Under the pieces are notes generated by a model that searched no databases, was not told the DNA's origin, and saw nothing but the letters and a program-made list of their open reading frames with translations. A program made the translations under genes and the position numbers. A DNA stretch of 64,000 bases, taken from NCBI RefSeq assembly GCF_003590095.1, contig NC_039487.1, positions 13,685,794 through 13,749,793 on the forward strand, read 5' to 3'. This stretch comes from Trichoplusia ni (taxonomy: Eukaryota; Arthropoda; Insecta; Lepidoptera; Noctuidae). Each line of letters opens with the position of its first letter. The stretch's first letter is position 1. Positions 33,901-45,900 of this stretch are shown in pieces.

Positions 33901-36900
33901 TAAAATACTTTTCTAAATTCTCTTTAATTAGCGTACCAATAACCCTGCTGAATCAAAAAACTATTGTTATAACCTTGGTGATTTAAAGAGTCGATTATTT
34001 GATAAATTGCCAAATAAAATATTAGCTTCTTAAAGTGGTCGGATTGGGCTATGAATCACAAAGTTTTGGAGGTGTCTTATTAGAGAACCGTGCAATTTTC
34101 CGGCTGAATGCAGTACAGTTATAAAGTTTTTCAACGATTCCTGACTGGTGTAGTTAGAATTGTTGATTTATTTTAGTACAAGTTTAAAGTCTATTGTATG
34201 TAGTTAGTATATACTATTTTTGAGACTGGGCAAAGTGGGGAAGGGGTTTATGGAAATGAAAATTTAACAAAACTTTATGCGGCCCATTACCCTCTGCCTT
34301 TTCCTGTATAGAGAAGGGAAGGTATGGATGTTTTCTCTTTTTTGGATTGGTGTGAAGTGAAAAGAAAAGTCTCAAGTTAAATATGCAAAACTAGTGACTA
34401 AGTTTGACTTATAGTTGCCAGGTTAAATAAGATTTTTTAAGCTACATTCGCCTTAATAACAGTGACAAATTCTGTTACTAGGTCAAACCCGCGGGCTCAC
34501 CCGTTACAAATGATTCCACGGGAACATTAAATCGGAATAAAAACTATCCTATATGTTAATCCTGATTATAAACTATCTGTGTACTAGGTTTCGTCTAAAT
34601 TCGTTTACTGGTTTTTGCGTGAAAGAAGAACAAACATACAAACTTTCGCGTTTATATTTGAAGGATTTTCGATACTTCTAGCAACGTGACGACACCTTAG
34701 GAATCCCTTTCCCCACATTCAAGACAGATCACATCCTTGTAAACACACGAGAACAATGCAGGAAAACTAGCATTACACCTTTATTAAAATTCCTCCCGTT
34801 GCGTATATTTATTAGTAGAAGCCTTGCCCGCATTCGTTCGGTATCCGGGAGCATTCACGATTGCCCACAATTACTTGTGTACGTTTTAATATGCTGTACA
34901 AGTGTTCAAGTGAAATCAAAATGCCAATCTGCCAATAGATTTTGTAGTCGTACGATAAGTGAAGGCTGGACAGATTGTGGATTTATTAAAGGATTGTTTG
35001 CTTTGAGAGGAGGTTTTAGGTTGTCCATTTTGTAGATAGTCATTTGTTTGAGTGATATACACGGTGATTTTTTAGTCGTCTTACAAAAGCAGACCAGTTC
35101 ATGTATTCGACGTAAAATACCCCTAGGCGCAATTTTTTTTTATCATCAACTAAGATAATAAGTACGAAGAAAAGTTAAACAAGAGAAATCTGAAAATACT
35201 CTTAAAAATTATCAAAACGCCGCCGCCCGCGCCCCTCACCATTGTTACAAGGCTCGGACCGCTCTCGCAACAGAGCTGTATTTCTAAAAAACTACGAAAT
35301 GCATCATAATATTGAACAAAAATTGCATTTGAAATTTATTCAAATCTCCTAAATACCTATTTTTTTATCATGAACGTGTTCTAGTCATTGGATACACGAA
35401 CTGGGCTGCTTTTGTAAGACGACTAAAAAATCACGGTGTATATTGGTATGTTTTTGAATAAAATCCGTATGTGTTCGACTCGCGACGTCATGGTTCTGTA
35501 CAATAGGTGACAGAAATTAAATGAAAAATTTTGTTGCTCGTCCATACAAGCCGTATTTTTTTTTTGTTCAAGCGACAGGAATAAATAATTTGTGAAAATT
35601 TTGACTATCTAGCCATTTCCGTTCTTAAGATACTGCCGGTAGGTAGACGGATAGCTAACGGTGCCTTAATAATGGGGTTTCTTTTTGCGTACGAAAAATT
35701 ACATTTTTTTACTTCATTTAACAACTTCACCCATGAATGTATTTTTTGTAAAATAATGTGAACCGAACGGGACAACCGTTCGGTTCACATTAAGGCTTTT
35801 TGAACGGGATCCCTCGCACTTGACCGCCTATTTCATATATTATTCCTTCAATTATTATTATGATGTTACGTTAAATATTATAATATTCATATCACATTTT
35901 CTTCGATAAGTACTGTATTTCCAAAGTATTTATAAAGAAGCTCGTCAATCTGTGATTATCGTTCGCGACCTAGATTTCAGCTCAGTCCACATACATATAC
36001 AACTTGCGAACAGAGGCGGTTAAAAAATGCATACGTTTTGTGTTTCACGAACTCTGAATGAAACAACTTGACGTAAGGTTCTGCAGTAGAAGGTCGATGC
36101 GTTGTGGTGAGGTGGGGTCGCACTGAAAGCTAGTATTTAGGATTAGTTATAAATTCTACTCGGTTTTTGAGAAGTATTCGTGAATTGTTTTACGAGAAAA
36201 TTTAAACTTCTATCATTCGTTATGTTATTCGGTTCTTATAATATGTGAATGCAACTAAAAAACACTAAATATACGATTTTAAATACGTTATTTATATTAT
36301 TATTCAAGGAAAAAGCGTCCTGGGTCGGAATCAATTCTATGGTAGTGTAAAATACATTTAAATAAAAGGACGTAGATATATAAATTAAGATCACAATAAA
36401 ATCTAGAAACACCATAGATAATCGAGAGATGAGCTTATTCCAGAGACATATTTAAGTGTTTCGTGTTACTCGCTGCAACTGGGGCCACGCCCTTAGTTCT
36501 TGAAACTATTTTCTATTTGAACTCTGTTCAGCTGTTACTCCTTCCGCTGTTGTGTGTAATGTTGCTCTATCTGTACAACAAGTATTCTGGTACTGAACAC
36601 TAGGTTTTGGTTTACAAATTGTGTCTTTGACCATTTTATTGACCACATGACCATTAAAGAGAATATTATCTATACCCGTATAGTAAGGCAGCAATTTCTG
36701 TATAAATGTTCCAAAATTTAATTTACTTTTATGGTAACTTTTGTGACGATGATTCATTACTAAATTATGCAACGGTTTAGTCACGCGTATTTATCGGGAT
36801 TGCCCGACTAGTTTCGGACCCAACCGGAGTCTTTGATCATAAGCTAACGCGGTGGCGTGAGAGTGTAATTTTTATGTTCATATTTCGCATATTAATCGGT

Positions 36901-39900
36901 ATTTTTTTAAATCAAGTTCGGGCAAGATATATGTACAATTTTTTTTTCCCACAAACCCCTTCTCATTTCTAGATGATATAGACTATTAACAAACTAAAGT
37001 TATAAATTGTATTGAAACACAAAAAATATTGTTTTAAAAGATTATTTCGACACGAAAACCTTTGAAAGGCGATTTGAGAAAGAAAGTATTGTACGCTGAG
37101 ATGAAGAGAAGTAAAGACGAATGGAAGAAAAATACGCATTGCGCCGACCCCTTATAATTAGGAACACGCAGAGAGATGACGTGGATAAAAAATTTGGCCA
37201 AGTGCGAGACGGAATTGCGCAAGACGGTGTCTGTACCATGCCCATTAAACCTGTACGGAAAACATTTTTGCTAGGAATTCTTTAGTTTTATTTAATTCTA
37301 TTTTTCCCACGTTTTTATACTTTCACTATTCTTGTTTTTCTGATTGTTGTTCCGGTTTGATTTTCGCAAATCAATTTTAAGGTACTTCTTGATAAGCTAG
37401 TAGGCTGAAATTTTGGGTAGCTTCAAACCCCGATGACAATGCAATTTACAACTATAAAAACGGCTGGGCCGGTTTTTGAATAGAGTTACATTAAAAATGT
37501 GGGGTTTTAGATTTTTTAACTGTATTATTATTTAATTTCATTGTTGTAGCGGCATTAGAAATATATATATTATTTGTCAAATTTCCTAATGTTACCATTC
37601 ATGAGATCAAATCTTGAGACAGACGTATAGATAGCGGAATCTTAATAATATGTCCCTGTTTTACCATTCTTTTACAGAACCTTTAAAAGTCCAGCATTTA
37701 GTGGTTATCTTAAACGCAGTTTTAACAAACCCGTTCAGTTAACCGCTGAACCACGTTCATCGATTTAACTATTACGTTATTATTGTTTTCAGTACGGTTT
37801 ACGACACCAGTAATAAAACTAGGCACGTGTTCTATAAAAGTCCCTTTCCTGATTGCCGGCTGGTGGATAACGTTTATTTTTGAGATACACATCATATTAA
37901 GATTGCGAAAGAGTCTGTTGCAACTGTTACTGATCTTCCTAGAGTATTACTGTCAGATTCAGAACTAGGTTCGTTTTTGCTGATTCAGATTGTTTTGTCT
38001 ACAGCCTTGCCGTGTGGTTATCGCTTTAAGCTGATAAAATTGCTTTGTTGGTTAATCCAGCATTATGTTGGTTTCGGCTATCTCTGAAATGGCTGGATCA
38101 ATTTTGATGGATTTCGGTGATGTAACAAGAAGTAACTTTGGCTACTTGAATTTGAAAAAAAAGCTTTCATTTTAGAAAAATGAGTGATTGCGGTTAAATC
38201 CCACGCGAGCGAAGTCTCGTGTTCACATAGTAATATATATTAATAAAGGGAAAATCTATTTCATCTAGTTCGGTAAAACCCCTCAGGTAATCAAGTCATT
38301 GTTATGCAGGTAAAGCCGCAGCAGAGTATAATATCATATATTTAGATCAAAAAGAGGTTAATATCTCTATGATATTATCTTATGTGTAGACAAGGGACCT
38401 TCAAAGCATACTGTAGTAGTTACAGGTGGACAGTAGCTGGCTTGGTTCAGGTTAAGGCTTTGTTTCCACTAGAGATGTACGAGGTGCCGAGTGGTTGAGG
38501 TCACCACGCCAAACCCACTGTGCGCGTCGTGCCGCAGATTCGACCCCCGCGTAGGACAAGCATTTGTGTGATCCACGAATGGTTGTTCTGAGTCTGGGTG
38601 GTTTTGTGCATGTGATTTGTATGTTTGTGAAAGCTCCCGTGACACTAGGATTAAATTCCAAAGTGCGGGAGTCGATTGAAAAAAAAATTGTCGTGCGAGG
38701 ATATCCGCTGAGTCGTTTCCAACAGAGCTGTGCTGACCTGGGCGAGGTAAATGATGCAATTCTATTAGCTCTTTACAAAGGCATCCCTCGCTATCCATCC
38801 TCGGACATCTTTGGTGGAAACGCAGCCTTAGTCAGTAAGAGCTTGACGTTACCCATTTCCTCTCCTGAGGAGATTCGTCTGCATTAGGATTTCCTCGCCT
38901 TACCAAGAAAATCGTACTGAGTACCCATCTCAAATCGTCAACTTGAGTTTAAAAAACCGAAAGCTTTTAATAAAGCTCCGTCGTCTGTTTGTCAGTTTGT
39001 CACCAGGCAAGTTTTCAGATGATGTAACTCTGTTGCTACTTCAAAAACGGATATAATAAAAGCTGTCATAAAATTGATGGGTGACTATTTTTTAGTCTTT
39101 TTGATGGACCTCCAGGGTCGTGAGTCCAGTGGTTTATTCAGAGATGTTTGTAATGCCAGACTCAAGAGTTTAGGACAATGCTTATGACTCATTGGTTTCC
39201 CTTTACAAACAATAGACTTTCTAGGAGATGAATACATTCCGCGTTCGTGTTTTGTTTCCACATTATATTCGTCGACTGCACATTTTGTATAAAGCGTTAT
39301 TCTACAAGATTTTCGAAGTAAACCAATAAAAACTGCAATAAAATTAACTTGTTCGCAGACAGAATGAGTTCGAATCGTAGCTGCAATGCGTTATTCAGGG
39401 TTACATGCAACTTGCTTGCAGATTATGTCTGATGACGTCAAATACAGCTCTGTTTATGTATAGACTTGTTCACGAGTATACATATTTCGGGTTTGTTCCG
39501 CTCCATACTCATGAAACTACAGCTATTGAGGCCGATATATTACATGCGTTAATCAAACTGTTCTCAATTATTGCTCTCGTTTTTATTCAGTAAGCTAGAA
39601 CGATAGTTTTACGGTGCAAAACAGATTGGTACGATCGATACGCGCATATCGATGTATTAGCTACCTCATTACCGGCTCTCTAATCCGCCGCAATCCAGGT
39701 TTTACATACAAATATATGCAACGAGCCAGGTGCACTCGCACACATGTTTCTAAGAAGCTTTTCAACATATTTCGAATGCATACCGTTTAAGTACCTAAAT
39801 ACATATAATATAATCGTATTTGCAAACATTTTGCATTCCACTTACAATAGGATTTATTGTAAGTTTACGTGATGCGTGCGGTAAGCGCGCCGGTACGCAT

Positions 39901-42900
39901 CACTTGTTGCGCGCCAAAACCGCGCGTGGCACGATGGCGGCCGCGCGCTTTTTTTTCACGGCGTCTTTCCGCGTGTGCAGTGATTTTGGCCAGTTCTCCT
40001 GTGTGACGTAGACGACCCAGTTAGTACGCCAACCGGTGCCACGGCCAAGTCCATCCGGGCATCCCCAATGAACCAGCGCCAATGTCTATAAAATAAATTG
40101 TACGCACGAAATAAAGAGAAAAAAAAATTATAATGAAGTAAACGTCAGCTCCTGATTTGCCGCCAAAACCTGGGTGAACGCACTCCAGTGTTTTGGCAAG
40201 GCTCGTTGGATGTTTTCCTAATAGTTCATTTATTTGATAAGGTTGTTTATTATTGTCGGCCTTTTAATCATTTAGCGATCATTTGACAAGCGTACTGTCA
40301 TTACTCGTATTTATGATAGGCGTGCTCTGCCAATAGTGAAAACCGTGATATTGTCCATTGACAACGGAGCGGTCGCGATTCCGAGCAAGTTATTCTACGC
40401 AGCGACAAAATAATCGCAAAATCGTTAGATGTGGGAGTCGTTTGACTTAGTATTCGTGTTCTAGATCTGCGGCCGCTAGTCGTCAGCTATCTCGGAGCGG
40501 TCGATTTTATCGTCAACGTGCGCTTCGTCTAAAAGTATAATAACATGAATATCGCGATTCCTGCGTGCGATATCATCAATAGCAGAGCCGGCTCGTACTG
40601 AGAATCCACTATGAGCGAACCTTTGCCAACAATCTTACTATTCAGCATTTGTTGTTCTTATATTTGCCAAATATTTGCACCTTATCGCGAGCGTATTGTG
40701 ATAGTTTTACGAGCGCCATTTTTATATTTTTATTTCGCGCGCATTTTGGCCGCGCTTCCAATATGGTGGATGTTTGTTTTGGATATTATCTGAAGCTTTT
40801 TAATGTTATTAACAGGATGTTTGTTCGCTTTGAGCTATATGGAAGGTATCAAAGGTTTTGTAAACCTTTATTTCGTAAGGAATCTCATAAAACTTGCTGA
40901 TGGATGATTTTCATTTCGACAATTTGAAGATTGCGCATCTCCTATGACAGAAACAACTTAAAAAACTCACCCTTAACCTAGATTTCTCGAACTAAACACA
41001 CACAAACAATCAACAGACTCTAAAAGAAAAGAAATCGCCAACAAAAATTTCGTTCAGGCTATTGACTCTTACATTTGGCATGATAAAACCGATAATTTTA
41101 TAAGAAGGGGATTCCGGCCACGTGTCGCCATGGATCCTGCCAAGGGGCACGCCAGGTTGCTGGCAAGTGGCAACCTCGTCTGTGACGCCGGCCAACTCAA
41201 TGTTTTGACTAGACCTTTTTGTTTATATCTGCAGAATCAACGGAGATTGTTTAGGCTAATCAATCATTGAGTTCAGACATTTTTTGTGTGTTTGGTTTGT
41301 CGATTTCGTGTGGGATTGTGTGATTGGAATAAATTGTGAGTCTGTATTGTTTTGGCTGGAGTGTCTGTGCTCTTCGGGTTGATGGAGTCTTATTGCGTGA
41401 TCGTTTTGTATGCGCTTTGATTCGGGTTTTTTATTGGTTTGCCATACATTGGGATTCGTGTTTATACTTTCCTGTTAGGTTTTAACTAAATCCTTTAGTC
41501 ATTAGAATGATGTTGCTTATGAAATCAGTAATTAAAAATCGTTCCGAAGCATTAAAGTTAAGGGAGTATCTCCGAATGCTTCGCTGATTTTAACTTGTTC
41601 TAACATATCTTTTAAACCTTAAAATAGTTTTAGTTTTATACACATCGTCTTCATTAGGGATATAACTTTTTATAAACGGTTTTCTTCTTTTCATTAACAT
41701 TACCTAAATCAAATTCAGTCGTAAAACTCATTAGAAAGCATTATTATTTTGTTGTGCGGTTTCCACAACATTCACATTTGTGCTAATATTAACAACAATC
41801 GAAATATTATCAAAGTCATCCGTGTTTTGAGAGGAAAGAGCTAAATATTCTTCTTAAGCATTTATAACAATGTACATTGTAGGTTATTAACCATTGGTGT
41901 ATAGAGAGGGGGGTTTCTAGACAGGGAATTGTCCACTTGAAGTCATATTTTTGAAGGTGCGGTAAAAAGGCTCGCTCTATATCGTGTGTTGATCGTACTA
42001 CTGTAGGGTCCATACTGTTCTCAATAATAACATACCATCTGTTAACATGTATGTGTACTATGAAAACAATAAAGTATTGAGTATTAAGTATTGTCTGGCT
42101 TTCAAAACTATAGCAATGTTACTTATTACTTATACTTTATTTGAGATGCTTAGGTAGGATCAAACAAGGTCTCATTAAGTGGTAAAGCCTTCGGTTCGAC
42201 AAAGTCAGTGGATTACCGTATTTACATGGAGCGACTGTCTGTCCCTTTTTTCAATGATCACAACCCATTTTATTGTTTAACATAGTATCTCGCACTAAGA
42301 CTGGTTGCCAGAATTATAATAACACTCAAAACTAACTTAACGTTTTGTATTCGAGAAACGGTCACCCATCCAATGCCCTACCGCGACGAGCGTTGCTTAA
42401 CTTTTATTTAATCGGTCTACGGTTCAAAAATAAACTTAATTTTCTATGATATGCCATTCAAATCTCTTTCCGTCTGTCGGTAGGCAGGGAGCTAGCTACC
42501 TGCGCGTATTAATAGACCATTGCTAATTCGTGTTCTAAATTTACATGTGGAGCTGCCTATAGTAGATACAAATGTTCCTATGGATGTGTCTTTATGTCTT
42601 TTGATATTTATTTGTATTTAAATTCATTTATTTCTAAATGTGGTCTATGAGAAATGTTTAAAACAATCAATTTTCTCATAGAGATGGAATTAATTTTCTA
42701 TTTACATGCCGTCGCAAAAGGAAGTGTTATAAGTTTGATGTGTCTGTCTTATAGCTCTCGAACTGATTGAGTGATTAAAATTTTTAATTTTTTTTTTTGT
42801 TTCTAAGTCAATTTGATTATATTGGTTCCATGGCCCCCTGTTCAAGGTTTCAATATCAATTTCAGAATCCAAGTTCCCTCACTTTGTTTTTTTCTTCCAA

Positions 42901-45900
42901 CAAAGACCCCTGATTAATATTACCTTACAGCCAAATCTTGAAAAACAACGGTTAAGAACAACATAAACGAGGTAATATCGTAATTTCTAAAATGCACCAA
43001 CCTTAAATCGTATGTTTTTTCCTGATATGTAGAGCCGGATTTTAAAATGACTAATGAGCTATTGAAAGACCATTCGCAGCCTGAAAGCTTGAAATTTGCA
43101 ATATTACTATCAAAATACGATACCATTATCATAATCAGCCCATATACGTCCACTGCTGGACGCCATCCCATCCCCAATTGCACGCCATCGAGATCTATCT
43201 TCGGCTGCTGTCATCCAGCTCCTGCCATCTTGCTCAGATCATCACTCCACCGTGCCTGAGGACGTCCTGCACGATACAATAACGCCCTTATATCATTAAT
43301 ATCGATATTAAAGCAAACTCTTGGCTTTAACCTCAACAGTTTCATTCCTCACACGTTCTTTTACAAAGTTTGTATTTGATTCTTGTCACGATATTGTTTA
43401 CAAGTCCCTTGATCTTAAACTTTTTGATACAATGTATTAAGAACTTTTTGATTTTGTTGGTGGTTTTGTTATCTAATATTCAATAAAGTTAAGTTTATTG
43501 AAAGAAAGTTGTTCATTAGAAATGAGGGACTTGGTACCTAGGTCTTGAACCTAGAATAAAGTTTTTGATGAATGCTGATGCAAATTATTGCACAAATACT
43601 AAAATTCTGAGAATGTTTGCTTGCTTTGCTCGTTACAATGAATATTCATTTCTATATTTATCATCATCATTGGCCTAGCCTTTTCCCAACGATGTTGGGG
43701 TCGGCTACCAGTCTCACCGGTTTCAGTTGAGTACCAGTGTTTTACAAGGAGCGACTGCCTATGTAATAATATGCAAATATTTCTTCAAAAAGTATAAAAA
43801 TAAAACATGCAACTGAAATTGCGACTTTTCTATTTTGGTGCAGTAACATTTTTGTTTCCAGTTTTCCATTTAATGAAATCATTATTAGTCAAACAAAGCA
43901 TGCATCTAAAAAGTTACGCAATATGAGACGATGTTTGCAACAAAATCACCAATCAAAAAGGCAAAAATAATTGACACTAACTTGAAAGAAAATATAATTT
44001 GCGATAAAGGAGACACAGTCTGGCACAGCACAAATACCGTCAAAGGGGCCTATACTGCACAGAAAACCCACGTGCCAGGAATACATACACAGGCATTACA
44101 TAAAACCCAACTTTAAGGAACCCTGCAACGCATCGAAACGTCATAATCGATAAACGCGATACACTCGATCCCTAATTCATATTCGACTCGGTACGCCAAA
44201 GAATGCGTTGACAGAATATCGAAAAAAATGCAAAATCATCTCGGAATTTTATCGGAATAATAAAGCAAGAATCGATACCATTCGATAGGCCGAAACGGGT
44301 AGGCGGTAAATCACTACGTATTTGAATACATTACTTTATGATTCAACGCATTACAATACAGCATTTGTTTCGCGCGTGCGCACTGCATACGTTATTAATA
44401 TTCGTTTGTACGATACGTAATTTTTTCTTTTGTTGTGCTTGTATGACACAATTAGGCCTACTGCTATTGAATGTATTATGCAGAATTGTATGACAGGTGT
44501 ACGAAAAAGTGTTTCGAATTTTAAATCGATCATTTCTTTTTCTTGTAATTCGGTTGGGGTTAGCCAGAATTTGAAGCGTGATTTGTCATTTGTTTATTAG
44601 TCATTTCTCTTTTTGACCTGTTTAGGTAAGTTAATATGCTGTGTAAGTACGCATTGGTTGTTGTACAAATCGCAAAGCTCGAGTAATGTGAATTTGATCG
44701 CTGTTTCCTGGTACTCGTATCACTTGTACTTAATACTGATACTTTATTACTTGTTTGTGTAGTCTTAAGTAAATATAATTTAGGAAATGGTGTTTGGGCT
44801 ACGTTTAAAAGTAAATTTTAGAAGTGGGATTTAAATTAATCTCTTTTTTGAATTTCCGACGAATTAGACTCCACCTGGGAAGAATCACTTCTTTAGCTAA
44901 CCTAAATAAATTAGAGTTTTAACGTACAATACGTCTGCTAGTTTATTCGGCTGTCAATTTAATTTTTCATTGCCGGTTCGATTTCTGGATGTACAAATTG
45001 TAATTTGTACATAATAAATGCACGTGTTTGTATAGACGCAACAAACAGACATCAAAACTAACTTGTCAGTTTATTTGTAGATGCCAAAAACATTGATAAT
45101 GGTTTCGTTTATTTAAAATGTTCAATTTATGTGAGCGAAGCCGGGAGTCGTCAGTCAGTCTGGATAGTATAAACCCCGAAAGATTCTTATTTGTGGAAGC
45201 TTTGTGTGTTTAAATGATCGTATCTTACTCTAAATTATGAGCGGAATAAGTTCAGAGTATTGATACTAATGAATTTATTGCATCCGACGCACTTACTAAT
45301 GGGGTTTGGTTAAAAAAGAGAGCCCCGCGTTGGGCGCCAACAAAGAAAATTGAATTTACCAAGTTAATACCTGTTTTTAATGTTTCCCTTGTTCACAGGA
45401 CGAGTTCCATCCGTTCATAGAGGCCCTCATGCCATTTGTAAAGTCCTTTTCGTATACTTGGTTCAATTTACAAGCGGCCAAACGGAAATATTACAAGAAA
45501 CACGAAAAGCGGATGAGTCTCGAGGAGGAACGCCACACAAAATATGAACTTCAGGTAAAATATGTGCTAACCGTGTGTTGTCATGATCCGCAGCTAACAC
45601 CGTTGTAGCTACGTACTGGCCCCAAGTCGGGCGCCACCAACCTAACATCGCCTCTCGAAGCTTGACTAACCTGACAGCTATTACTTCTGCTGCTGTCGAA
45701 CATCGAGATTGCGACGTTGTGTCGTATGTTGAACGTGCTTGAGGTAGGTAAACTTTGTGTATTTTTAACCTCAAATAGGATGAGAAAAAGGTATGATTTT
45801 TTATTGAACTTAAAATTAACTTGAGTGTCGATTCAAATTTAATTATTATATTATTATTTTTTGTTTTTGCCTAAACTCTTTATTAAGAAACTAAAACCAT

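Larger units (their letters stand above)
29481..39840 (+). other. NFI intron 1, middle part B
   Basis: AT-rich intron with one MITE (35060-35438), a perfect 17-bp hairpin (35754-35792), a SINE (38475-38690) and several interspersed repeats. No coding exon is supportable; the open frames of 60-109 codons are random or inside repeats. Confidence 0.55.
40561..45398 (+). other. NFI intron 1, 3' part
   Basis: AT-rich intron. It holds a GC-richer patch with several NFI half-sites (41138-41195), repeat relics (42215-42320, 43126-43275, 43661-43764), a CGATA-rich patch (44147-44290) and a tRNA-Lys 3'-end-like motif (45320-45339). It ends in a pyrimidine-rich acceptor, TTTCCCTTGTTCACAG. Confidence 0.6.

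Noticed and set aside
38452..38887. Open frames of 69-109 codons on both strands
   Set aside because: Inside or beside a SINE; the same peptide words recur in other SINE copies.
43126..43275. 70-codon + strand frame with PIPNCTPSRS
   Set aside because: It is the translated inverted copy of a common repeat tail.
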